This document shows, one piece after another, positions 22,437 to 29,943 of a stretch of 30,471 bases of DNA. The DNA comes from JAWKIW01 sp046331175. Its GTDB lineage: Bacteria > Actinomycetota > Acidimicrobiia > Acidimicrobiales > Acidimicrobilacustridaceae. Position numbers and translations under genes: made by a program. Position 1 is the stretch's first letter, and every line of letters begins with the position of its first letter. The notes under the pieces are model-generated. The model worked only from the letters and a program-made list of their open reading frames with translations. It did not search any database and was not told the origin of the DNA. The stretch covers positions 1-30,471 of the forward strand of contig JAXLRI010000027.1 of assembly GCA_046331175.1 (NCBI GenBank). The letters are read 5' to 3'.

Positions 22437-23666
22437 TCACGCCTTGCGCAGCTCGCGCCAGGGCACGTCCTTGTCGTCGCGTGGCTCGGCGGGAAGCCCG
22501 AGCGCCCGCTCGCCGATCATGTTGCGGTGCACCTCGTTGGTGCCACCTCCGATGCGCGACGCGTACTGGGCGAGGACCTGCTTCTGCCAGAAGCCGTCCT
22601 GGATGGCGTCGTCGCCGGCGAGCATGCCGCCGGCGCCCTCGAGGGCCACGGCCAGCTCGACCCGCTTGGCCAGCGACTGGGTGAAGAAGTTCTTCATCAC
22701 CGACGGGTCGGGCGGGGTGCCGCGCCGGTGCATGATCGCCGTCTGCATCCGCATGGCGTGGAACTTGAGGATCCGCTCGCGGATGTAGACGTCGGCCAGC
22801 CCTTGGCGCACGATCGGCTCGTCGGTGCGGCCGCAGCTGCGGGCCAGGGCGAGGACCGCCTGGAACCCCGAGGTGAGGCCCGCCCCGCTGATCATGCCGG
22901 CCTCGCTGGCCAGCGTGGCCCGGGCCACCGCCCAGCCGCCGTGCACCTCGCCGACCACGTTCTCGGCCGGGATCCGCACGTCGTTCAGGAACACCTCGTT
23001 GAAGTGGGTCAGCCCCGTCGCCTGGACCAGCGGCCGGATGTCGATGCCCGGCGTGCGCATGTCGACGACGAAGAAGGTGATGCCCTTGTGCTTGGGGGCG
23101 TCGGGGTCGGTGCGGGCCAGCAGGATGCCGAAGTCGGCGTGCTGGGCCTCGGAGGTCCAGACCTTCTGCCCGTTGACGACCCACTCGTCACCGTCGAGCT
23201 CGGCGCGGGTGGACAGCGCGGCGAGGTCGGAGCCGGCCCCCGGCTCGGAGAACATCTGGCACCACAGCTCGTCGGCCCGCAGCATCGCCGGGATGTAGCG
23301 GCGCTTCTGCTCCTCGGTGCCGAAGCGCAGGAGCGGGGGGCCGACCAGCTGGTGCGATGCGGCGATGAAGCCCGACGTGGCGTCGAAGTCGGCCAGCTCC
23401 TGGCCGAAGATGATGCTCTGGGCCGGGGTGGCCCCCCGGCCGCCGTAGTCGACGGGCCACGTGATCCCCGCCCAGCCGTGCTCGAACAGGGTGCGCTGCC
23501 ACTCGCGGCAGCGCCGGATGTACTCGGCGGCCCGCTCGGGGTCGTCGGCCATGTTGCCGCGCGTCCAGTCGGCGTCGGTGCCCGTCTTCAGCGACGCGTT
23601 GGCCTCCAGGAACGCTCGCGCCTCCTTGCGGAACGCGGCCTCGTCTGGCGTGTCGTCGAAGTCCAC
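22437..23666 (-). CDS. Acyl-CoA dehydrogenase (FadE type), probably sterol catabolic
   Basis: A 409-residue acyl-CoA dehydrogenase from GTG 23666. FAD and substrate motifs are SEPGAGSD (140-147) and VWTSEAQHAD (169-178). The C-terminal block is SRIGGGTNEVHRN. The catalytic Glu of medium-chain enzymes (E in EGTxxIQR) is replaced by glycine (G374), while E255 in LASEAG could serve as the base, as in isovaleryl-CoA dehydrogenase. It would introduce a double bond into an acyl-CoA thioester, passing electrons to ETF. A perfect KstR-consensus box 40 nt upstream points to sterol side-chain substrates. Mycobacterial sterol dehydrogenases often work as heterotetramers of two FadE proteins; no second one is in this window. 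Confidence 0.92.
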   Translation of the reverse strand: MDFDDTPDEAAFRKEARAFLEANASLKTGTDADWTRGNMADDPERAAEYIRRCREWQRTLFEHGWAGITWPVDYGGRGATPAQSIIFGQELADFDATSGFIAASHQLVGPPLLRFGTEEQKRRYIPAMLRADELWCQMFSEPGAGSDLAALSTRAELDGDEWVVNGQKVWTSEAQHADFGILLARTDPDAPKHKGITFFVVDMRTPGIDIRPLVQATGLTHFNEVFLNDVRIPAENVVGEVHGGWAVARATLASEAGMISGAGLTSGFQAVLALARSCGRTDEPIVRQGLADVYIRERILKFHAMRMQTAIMHRRGTPPDPSVMKNFFTQSLAKRVELAVALEGAGGMLAGDDAIQDGFWQKQVLAQYASRIGGGTNEVHRNMIGERALGLPAEPRDDKDVPWRELRKA

Positions 23667-23701
23667 CCGTCGCTGCTCCCGGGTCGGCGGTCGGGGGCTC
23701 G

Positions 23702-23707
23702 ACTCTA
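23702..23707 (-). promoter_or_regulatory. -10 hexamer for the acyl-CoA dehydrogenase (TAGAGT)
   Basis: TAGAGT on the minus strand overlaps the edge of the KstR-type box at 23706-23719. The predicted leader is about 30 nt, with a GGGAGC site before GTG 23666. Confidence 0.45.
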
Positions 23708-23719
23708 GAACAGGTTCTA
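23706..23719. promoter_or_regulatory. KstR-type operator before the acyl-CoA dehydrogenase
   Basis: TAGAACAGGTTCTA matches TnnAACnnGTTnnA at all fixed positions, with outer TAG/CTA arms identical to those of the other two boxes. It overlaps the -10 of the dehydrogenase. The plus-strand uORF/GH43 genes also begin about 90 bp away, so both directions could be affected. Confidence 0.75.
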
Positions 23720-23804
23720 CTCAGGGCGGAAAGCCGGAAGCACCTCGCCGACGGCCGCGGCCGAGGGCGGGAACCGGTGGAAGGCGTCGCCGGGAGGTGC
23801 GACC

Positions 23805-23846
23805 ATGGCCCGGCGGCGACCCCCAGCGCCGCGCCTGGCCCCATGA
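23805..23846 (+). CDS. 13-codon upstream ORF coupled to the coiled-coil gene
   Basis: ATG 23805 follows a strong GGGAGGT site by 7 nt and opens a 13-codon frame (MARRRPPAPRLAP). Its TGA overlaps the next gene's ATG as ATGA (23843-23846). The gene at 23843 has no good ribosome site of its own, so ribosomes probably arrive by reinitiation. The peptide is basic and Pro-rich, and its PP pair could slow ribosomes. Whether the peptide acts or only its translation does is unknown. Confidence 0.5.
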   Translation: MARRRPPAPRLAP

Positions 23847-24484
23847 CCGCTCTCGACCTCGCCGGCGACGCACCCCCCACCACCGACGCACCCGCCCCCG
23901 CCCATCGCCCCGACCCGGGCGGGGACGGCGCACCTCGTCGACGATGGCCCCGCCGCGTCGTCGCCGCCGCGGTCGTGCTGGCCCTGCTGGGGGGCCTGGT
24001 CGCCTCGCGCCGGGCCGCCGACGGCGCCCGGGACGACCTCGCCGCGGCCCGCGCCGCGCTGGGGCCGAGCGCCGACGAGCGGGTCCGCACCGACGCCGCC
24101 ACCGCGGCCGACCGGGCCGACCTGGCCCGCATCCGGGGCCAGCTCGACGCGCTCGCCCAGGACCTGGCCACCCGCTCCGACGAGCGGGCCGCGGCCGCCG
24201 CCGCCGTCGTCGCCGCTCGTCGCCGGCTCGACGACCTGCACTTCACCGCCGACGTGCAGGGCGGCAAGCTGCTCGAGCAGGGGGCCTACCTCGCCGACAT
24301 GCAGGCGTGCCTGCAGGCCGCCGACCAGGCGCTCAACCTGTCGTCCACCGGCCGTGACGACCAGGCGCGCGACATCACCGCCGAGGCCGACGCCGCCTGC
24401 GCCCGCGCCGAGGCCTACCTCCGACCACCCGCGCCGGCCGATCCCGCCACCGCGGCGGCACCACCCACGGGGCCGCCGGCGTGA
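23843..24484 (+). CDS. Membrane-anchored coiled-coil protein, partner of the GH43-type protein
   Basis: A 213-residue protein from ATG 23843; the upstream ORF stop overlaps this ATG, while a longer start at GTG 23777 lacks a ribosome site. A Pro-rich cytoplasmic head (1-32) with a basic RRRWPRR is followed by one membrane helix (about 38-55). A long Ala/Arg/Asp-rich coiled coil comes next (57-135), then a helical part with C156 and C186, and a Pro/Ala tail. It looks like the N-terminal part of the next gene's product: membrane helix, coiled coil and two cysteines exactly 30 apart. The two genes overlap as GTGA. It may form a mixed coiled-coil dimer with the GH43 protein outside the membrane; that is inference. 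Confidence 0.75.
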   Translation: MTALDLAGDAPPTTDAPAPAHRPDPGGDGAPRRRWPRRVVAAAVVLALLGGLVASRRAADGARDDLAAARAALGPSADERVRTDAATAADRADLARIRGQLDALAQDLATRSDERAAAAAAVVAARRRLDDLHFTADVQGGKLLEQGAYLADMQACLQAADQALNLSSTGRDDQARDITAEADAACARAEAYLRPPAPADPATAAAPPTGPPA

Positions 24485-25842
24485 GCCCGCGGCTCCGCAC
24501 GGCACTGGCCGTCACGGTGGTGCTCGCCCTCGTCGCGCTGGTCGGTGTCTCGGAGTGGGACCGCCACGGGGCCGGCCAGGAGCGAGACGCCGCCCAGGCC
24601 GACCTGGCCGGACGTCGCCTGCAGCTGGACGCCGCCCGCCAGCAGGGCCTGGCCACCGCCGCCGCCGGGCGCGGCGCCGCCGGCGAGGCGACCGCCACCG
24701 AGGCCGCCCTCGGCCAGCGGACGGCCGAGCGCGACGGCCTGCAGATCGAGGGCACGGCCGTCGGCGACCAGATCACCGCCACCGAGCAGCGCCTGGCGGT
24801 GGGCACCTTCGCCGAGCAGCTGCAGCGCGCCCAGCTCACCGCCGTCGACCGCTGCCTCGGTGGCGTGCGCCAGGCCCGCGACCACGCCGCCGGTGGCCGC
24901 TACGAGGAGGCGACCGCCGCCATGCGCGACGTGCAGGGCATCTGCCGGGACGCCACCGCCTCGCTCCGCGGCGCCGCCCCCGACTTCCCCTTCGACTTCG
25001 CCGACCCCTTCGTGCTGCGCCACGGTGACACCTACTACGCCTACGCCACCAACGGTCCGGGCGGCTACATCCAGACGATCAAGAGCACCGACCTGCACTC
25101 GTGGACCCTCGTCGGCACCGCCCTGCTCGGCCTGCCCCCGTGGGCCGCCGCCAACGCCACCTGGGCGCCGTCGGTGCTCGAGCGCGACGGTCTGTTCGTC
25201 CTGTACTACACGGCCCGCGAGAAGAGCTCCCGCCGGCAGTGCATCTCCACCGCCTGGTCCCTCAAGCCCGAGGGACCGTTCGTCGACGACACCACCGCAC
25301 CCACCATCTGCCAGCGCGAGCGCGGCGGCTCGATCGACCCCAGCCCCTACGTCGCCGCCGACGGCGGGGTGCGGCTGGTGTGGAAGAGCGAGGACGACAC
25401 GCGCGGCGGGAAGGCCCGCATCTGGTCGGTCGGCCTGTGGGGCGACTGGCGGACGCCACTGGGCGAGCCCAAGGAGCTGCTCGTCGCCGACCGCGACTCC
25501 GAGCTCGGCACCATCGAGGCGCCGGCCATGTTCGGCGACCACGGCAAGCTCTACCTGCTCTACTCGGCCAACCGTTGGTTCACGAACGACTACCGGGTCG
25601 ACTACGCGGTGTGCGAGGGCCCCGAGGGCCCCTGCCGGAAGCCGGCCGACAACACGGTGCTGGCCGCCCACGACGCCGTCGGCGGCCCCGGCGGTGCCGA
25701 GGTCGTGCGCACCCCCGACGGCACGCCGCAGCTCTCGTTCCACGCGTGGACCTGGCCCGACGTCGGCTTCCCCAACAAGCGCCAGCTCCACGTCGAGCCG
25801 CTGCACTTCGGCGCCGACGACCGCCCGCTGGCCGGCGGCTGA
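24481..25842 (+). CDS. Membrane-anchored GH43-type glycoside hydrolase with coiled-coil stalk
   Basis: A 453-residue protein from GTG 24481 (GTGA overlap with the previous gene). One N-terminal membrane helix (about 6-23) is followed by a coiled-coil stalk (30-120), a helical segment with C125 and C155, and a five-bladed propeller like GH43 (about 168-450). The three acidic GH43 positions are present: D175 in FADPF, D286 in GSIDPSPY and E346 in GTIEAPAM. GH43 members hydrolyse arabinosyl or xylosyl bonds, sometimes galactosyl or fructosyl ones. The natural target may be arabinan- or galactan-like wall glycan of the cell itself, since the enzyme is tethered, but no substrate is shown. It converges with the thioesterase. 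Confidence 0.85.
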   Translation: MSPRLRTALAVTVVLALVALVGVSEWDRHGAGQERDAAQADLAGRRLQLDAARQQGLATAAAGRGAAGEATATEAALGQRTAERDGLQIEGTAVGDQITATEQRLAVGTFAEQLQRAQLTAVDRCLGGVRQARDHAAGGRYEEATAAMRDVQGICRDATASLRGAAPDFPFDFADPFVLRHGDTYYAYATNGPGGYIQTIKSTDLHSWTLVGTALLGLPPWAAANATWAPSVLERDGLFVLYYTAREKSSRRQCISTAWSLKPEGPFVDDTTAPTICQRERGGSIDPSPYVAADGGVRLVWKSEDDTRGGKARIWSVGLWGDWRTPLGEPKELLVADRDSELGTIEAPAMFGDHGKLYLLYSANRWFTNDYRVDYAVCEGPEGPCRKPADNTVLAAHDAVGGPGGAEVVRTPDGTPQLSFHAWTWPDVGFPNKRQLHVEPLHFGADDRPLAGG

Positions 25843-25903
25843 CCCGCCGCTCGGGGCGCCGCGCCACGGCGGCTGGTCGGCTCTGCCCTGGTCGGCGGCC
25901 GGC

Positions 25904-26845
25904 TCAGCCCTGGTTCGCGGCCGGCGCCGCCCCCGGCTCGAACAGGCGGAGCCGGGCCCGCTGGCTGGCCATGGCCACCAGCCGCCGGTCCTCGTCCCAC
26001 AGCTCGACGGTGCCGAAGGCGAAGCCGCCGCCGGCGTGCTGGCAGCGCACGTCCTGCAGCAGCCACCCCGAACGGGTCGGGGCCAGCACCTGCAGGTCGA
26101 GCTCGAGCGTCAGCACGAGGAACGGGGGCAGCGAGGCGCCGGTGCGGCGGAACAGGGCCCAGCCGAGGGTGTCGGCCGGCACGGCCAGCGCCACCGGGTC
26201 GATGGCGCCGTCGGCCCGCCGGGGCTCGTCGAGGAAGCGCATCCAGACCTGGGCCCGGGCCGGGCCCGGGTCCCGGTCGACCGCGCGGGGGTCGAAGCCG
26301 GGGGTGGCGATGCGCCACTCGACCTGGTCGTGGAAGCGGATCCGACCGAAGGGCGAGTCCTCGCTGGCCTCGCTGGGCCTCGGGCTCTCGTCGGGTCCGA
26401 GCACGTCCTCGGGGAACTCGATGCCGGTGAAGTCCACGGGCGAGTCGTCGACCCGGCCGAACACCGCGCTCAGGGCGACGTTGGGCGGCGTCCCGCTGGG
26501 GTCGGCCGGCGGTGCGCCGACCCGGAGGTCGGCCTGCACCTGGGCCGCCGCCCGGCCCTGGCGCAGCACGGTGGTGTCGACGACGACCGGACCGGCGCCC
26601 ACCGGCTCGCAGAACACGGCGTGGGCGCTGACCAGGGCGAGGTCGTCGCGGCCCAGGGCCCGCTCGGCCCCGCGGAGCGCCAGGCCGAAGCTCATGCCGC
26701 CGAAGGTGTAGATGACGTTCCAGGCCGGCGACACGTCGATGCCGAAGCGACCGGGCACCGCCGGATCGGCCCGAAGGTCGGTGTCGGCGAGGAAGTCGGC
26801 CGGCTCGTCGTGGAGCAGGTCGTCGGTCGCGGGTGGTGGCGGCAT
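25904..26845 (-). CDS. Acyl-CoA thioesterase-like double-hotdog protein (TesB type)
   Basis: A 313-residue protein from ATG 26845 with two hotdog halves. The first half includes WNVIYTFGGMSFGLALRGAERAL and VSAHAVFCEPV, and the second half includes VPADTLGWALFRRTG, LTLELDLQVL, and a late GWLLQDVRCQHAGGGFAFGTVELWDEDRRLVAMASQ. This pattern (a substrate-gating loop, and the final WLL...G...G...LWDEDGRLVA block) is typical of acyl-CoA thioesterase II / 4HBT_3 proteins. It probably hydrolyses acyl-CoA to free acid and CoA in the cytoplasm. No KstR-type box lies upstream. A 200-bp spacer with short repeats separates it from the divergent GT-C gene B. Confidence 0.85.
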   Translation of the reverse strand: MPPPPATDDLLHDEPADFLADTDLRADPAVPGRFGIDVSPAWNVIYTFGGMSFGLALRGAERALGRDDLALVSAHAVFCEPVGAGPVVVDTTVLRQGRAAAQVQADLRVGAPPADPSGTPPNVALSAVFGRVDDSPVDFTGIEFPEDVLGPDESPRPSEASEDSPFGRIRFHDQVEWRIATPGFDPRAVDRDPGPARAQVWMRFLDEPRRADGAIDPVALAVPADTLGWALFRRTGASLPPFLVLTLELDLQVLAPTRSGWLLQDVRCQHAGGGFAFGTVELWDEDRRLVAMASQRARLRLFEPGAAPAANQG

Positions 26846-26891
26846 CGGCGGAGTCTCTACTGCCCGACGGACCGGCCGGACAAACCGCCGC

Positions 26892-26924
26892 CGGAACGAA
26901 CCAGCGGAACGAACCAGCGGAACG
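26892..26924. repeat. Short tandem repeat in the 26846-27045 intergenic region
   Basis: CGGAACGAACCAG is repeated at 26892-26904 and 26905-26917, followed by a partial third copy (CGGAACG). Another CGGAACGGGCC copy lies near 26975. The 200-bp intergenic region otherwise holds only GC-rich sequence, and promoters for the two divergent genes are not clearly visible. Confidence 0.6.
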
Positions 26925-27045
26925 GGCCGGGCCGGCGACCGGTCGGCGGACGCGCGCTCGGCGGGCGCGGTCGGCGGAACGGGCCCGACGCACCGGGCTC
27001 GGCGGGATGGAGCCCCGGCCGAGGCCGATCGGCCATGATCCACCC

Positions 27046-29871
27046 ATGCGACCCACCTCCGAGCCGGCGGCGGCCGGCTCCGACGGCGCCGACCCGGCGC
27101 CGCCGGCACGCCACCGGGTCGCGTGGGACTGGTGCCTGCGACACCGGCGGCTGGTCCTGCTGCTGCCCGTCGTGCTGCTCGCGTTCGGCGTCCGCCTGAT
27201 CGCGGTGTACGACGCCATACCCGACTGCGGGCCACTGCCCCCCGGCGCCGTCTCCCGCCCGTGCTTCTCGCCGTCCAACGACACCGCGTACCTCCTCGAC
27301 CAGGCGCGGGCGCTGGCCGACGGTCGTGGCTTCGTCGACCCGGTCGCCGCCCGTCGGGGCGTCGATGCGCCCGGTGCCGCCCACCCACCGCTGCCCACCA
27401 TCGCGGTGGCGGCGGGGATCGCCGCCGGCTTCGAGGACGCCAACGCCATCCGGGTGGGCGGCGCCGCCATCGGCGCACTGGGCGTCGCGCTCATCGGCCT
27501 GCTCGCCGATCGGCTCGCCGGGCGCATCCGGCCGGCGCGACGGGCGACGGCCGCCGTGCTCGCCGCGACCGTGGCCGCGGTGCTCCCCCCACTGTGGCTC
27601 GCCGACGTCCGCCTCCAGCCCGAGGTGCTGGTGATCCCGTTGACGGCGCTGCTCCTCCTCGTCGCCACGGGTCCGGCGGCGACGGCGCGGTGGCGGTGGG
27701 CCGCCGCGCTCGGGGCGATCGGCGGCCTGCTGACCCTCACCCGCCAGGACGGCCTGGTCATCGCGACCGCCGTCGTGCTCGCCGCCGCGCTCCGGTGGCG
27801 CCATGCCGGCCGCCGGGCCCTCGTCACGTGCACGGCGGCCGCCGGGGCCGCCCTCCTCCTCGTCGTCGCCCCCTGGGTTGCCTACAACCTGTCCCGGTTC
27901 AGCGAGCCGGTCCTGCTCACCACCGGGTCGGGTGTCGTCGCCATGTACGGCAGCTGCGACGAGGCGACGACCGGGCGGAGCGCCGGCACCTACGACTTCT
28001 CCTGCGCCCCGGCCGACCTGGCCACGGCGGCCAGCGAGGACGAGCTCGGCGCCCGCAGCCGGCAGCTCGCCGTCGACCGGGCCCTGGCCTCGCCGGCGCA
28101 GCTGCCCGTCACGCTGCTCACCCGCGCCGGCCGCCTGTGGCAGCTGGTGGCGCCGTTCGACACCGCCCAGCGCGACGGCACGCTCGAGGGCCGCGGTGAC
28201 CCGTGGCCACTCGTCGGCACCTGGGGGCTCTGGCTCGCCCTCGCCGCGGCCGCCGTCGGCGCGGTCGCCACCCGGCGCCGGGGGGCGCCCCTCGCCCCCT
28301 CCGTGGCCGTGCTGATCGCCACCACCGGGGTCGCCATGGCCTCGTTCGCCCTCACCCGCTACCGCGCTCCGGCCGACGTCGCCGTCGTCGCCCTGGCCGG
28401 CGTCGGCTCGGAGGCCGCGTGGTGGCGGATCACCGGGTGGTGGTCGTCGGCGGTCCGACCACGCCTCGACGCGATGCCCGCCTGGGTCGCTCGGGCCACC
28501 GGCTTCGCCTGGCTGGCACCGGTGTACGCCCTGGCGCTGGTCGTCCGCCTCGGCGCGGTGCTGGTGTGGCGACCGGCCTGCGACGGGACGACGGCCGGCG
28601 ACCTCCTCTCGTGCTACTCGCTCGGCGGCGATCCCTCCTACTACGTCAAGCAGTCGGCGTTCCTCGACGCCGGGAGCGGGTTCCGCACCGGCAGCTACGG
28701 CGAGACCGCGCAGCACCCGCCCCTGTTCCCGTTGCTCCTCACCGGCTTCCGGAAGCTCGGGCTGGACACGTTCGCCGACTTCCGGGTCGCCATGGCGTTC
28801 GTCGGCGCCCTGTGCGTCGTCCTCGTGGCCCTTGCCGGCTGGCGGGTCGGCGGGCGGGCCGTCGGCGTCATCGCCGGCATCGCCGCCGCCCTGCTGCCCA
28901 ACCTGTGGCTGGTCGACAGCCACCTCATGTCCGAGTCGCTGTGGACGGGGGCCGCCGCCCTCGTCATCCTCGCCGCCTATCGGCTGCACCACCGCCCGAC
29001 CTACCGATCGGGGGTGGTGCTGGGCCTCGCCGTGGGCGCCGCCTGGCTCGTCCGCACCGAGGCCTTCCTGCTGATCCCGCTGATCTGCGCGCCCCTGCTC
29101 TGGCGGATGCGGTCCCTTCGCCCCTCGCGGCGCCTGGCGATCGCGGGCGTCGCCGCCGCGGTCACCCTCGGGATGATGGCGCCCTGGGTGATCAGCAACC
29201 TCCGCCGCTTCACCGAGCCGGTCCTGCTCACCACGAACGTCGGTCAGACCCTGCAGCTGGGCGCCTGCGACGACGTCTTCTACGGCCCCGGCACCGGGTA
29301 CTTCAGCTTCGCCTGCGCCGAGGTGCCCCCCACCGCCATCGACGAGTCCGAGGGCGACCTGTACCTCCGCCAGAAGAGCCTGCAGTACTACGGCGACAAC
29401 GCCGGGCGGGTGCCGGTCGTCCTCGCGGCGCGGGCCCTGCGCATGTGGAACGTCTGGGACCCCGTCGACACGATGCGGCGCGACGCGTTCATCGAGCGAC
29501 GGGGGTACGCTGCGGTGGCGGGCACGCTGGTGGCGACCCTCCTGGCCGCGCCGCTGGCGCTCGCCGGGCTGGTCGCGCTGCGGCGGCGCCGCATCCCGAT
29601 CTCCCCGCTGCTCGCCATGGTGGTGCTGGCCACGATCGTGGCCATGTCGGCGGCGCCGGCCCCCCGCTACCGCGTCGCGGCCGATGTCGCCCTGATCGTC
29701 GCCTTCGCGGTGGGCCTGCACCGGCTCGCCTTCGGCGGCCAGGGCGATCCACCGGTGCCCGACCACCGATCCGTCGGGGTCGAAGGGCACGCCCACCCGG
29801 CCGAGGGCGACCCCGACGATGGGGACGACGGCGACGTCCACGCCGACGCGCCCGTCGCCGTGGACGCCTGA
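27046..29871 (+). CDS. Internally duplicated GT-C-type membrane glycosyltransferase B
   Basis: A 941-residue protein from ATG 27046, paralogous to the GT-C protein at 18348. A cytoplasmic head (1-35) is followed by two GT-C halves (about 40-470 and 495-910) and a Asp/His-rich tail. Each half keeps an acidic residue in its first loop (D79 in NDTAYLL, D529 in GGDPSYY) and a histidine in HPPL (H113, H557), plus an APWV-x2-NLxRF(S/T)EPVLLTT block and a final YRxxADV block. Both halves therefore look intact, unlike protein A. It probably transfers a sugar from a polyprenyl carrier across the membrane. The start has no Shine-Dalgarno sequence; a CATGAT 6 nt before it could be a -10. The substrate is unknown. 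Confidence 0.87.
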   Translation: MRPTSEPAAAGSDGADPAPPARHRVAWDWCLRHRRLVLLLPVVLLAFGVRLIAVYDAIPDCGPLPPGAVSRPCFSPSNDTAYLLDQARALADGRGFVDPVAARRGVDAPGAAHPPLPTIAVAAGIAAGFEDANAIRVGGAAIGALGVALIGLLADRLAGRIRPARRATAAVLAATVAAVLPPLWLADVRLQPEVLVIPLTALLLLVATGPAATARWRWAAALGAIGGLLTLTRQDGLVIATAVVLAAALRWRHAGRRALVTCTAAAGAALLLVVAPWVAYNLSRFSEPVLLTTGSGVVAMYGSCDEATTGRSAGTYDFSCAPADLATAASEDELGARSRQLAVDRALASPAQLPVTLLTRAGRLWQLVAPFDTAQRDGTLEGRGDPWPLVGTWGLWLALAAAAVGAVATRRRGAPLAPSVAVLIATTGVAMASFALTRYRAPADVAVVALAGVGSEAAWWRITGWWSSAVRPRLDAMPAWVARATGFAWLAPVYALALVVRLGAVLVWRPACDGTTAGDLLSCYSLGGDPSYYVKQSAFLDAGSGFRTGSYGETAQHPPLFPLLLTGFRKLGLDTFADFRVAMAFVGALCVVLVALAGWRVGGRAVGVIAGIAAALLPNLWLVDSHLMSESLWTGAAALVILAAYRLHHRPTYRSGVVLGLAVGAAWLVRTEAFLLIPLICAPLLWRMRSLRPSRRLAIAGVAAAVTLGMMAPWVISNLRRFTEPVLLTTNVGQTLQLGACDDVFYGPGTGYFSFACAEVPPTAIDESEGDLYLRQKSLQYYGDNAGRVPVVLAARALRMWNVWDPVDTMRRDAFIERRGYAAVAGTLVATLLAAPLALAGLVALRRRRIPISPLLAMVVLATIVAMSAAPAPRYRVAADVALIVAFAVGLHRLAFGGQGDPPVPDHRSVGVEGHAHPAEGDPDDGDDGDVHADAPVAVDA

Positions 29872-29884
29872 TCCCCCATCGCGC

Positions 29885-29890
29885 TATCCT
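29885..29890 (+). promoter_or_regulatory. -10 hexamer for the P450 gene (TATCCT)
   Basis: TATCCT fits TAnnnT. The predicted transcript start is about 29897, giving a leader of about 47 nt with an inverted repeat and an AGGAGG ribosome site. Confidence 0.45.
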
Positions 29891-29909
29891 GAGCGCAGGT
29901 TCGCTGTGA

Positions 29910-29923
29910 TGAACCGACGTTCA
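29910..29923. promoter_or_regulatory. Inverted repeat in the P450 leader, candidate operator
   Basis: TGAAC-CGAC-GTTCA is a perfect 5+5 bp inverted repeat between the TATCCT -10 and the ribosome site (AGGAGG 29933-29938). An overlapping GGTTC-N8-GAACC pair also exists. The AAC/GTT half-sites resemble the KstR boxes, but their spacing is 4 instead of 2, so it does not fit that consensus. Confidence 0.4.
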
Positions 29924-29943
29924 CAGACCGCGAGGAGGAGCCG

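Noticed and set aside
25857..25871. Five-base hairpin between the convergent GH43 and thioesterase genes
   Set aside because: CGCCG/CGGCG is short and expected by chance at this GC content.
26833..27045. Extended start for GT-C protein B
   Set aside because: The extra residues cross the repeat-bearing spacer and have no family similarity. ATG 27046 directly precedes the expected basic head and first helix.
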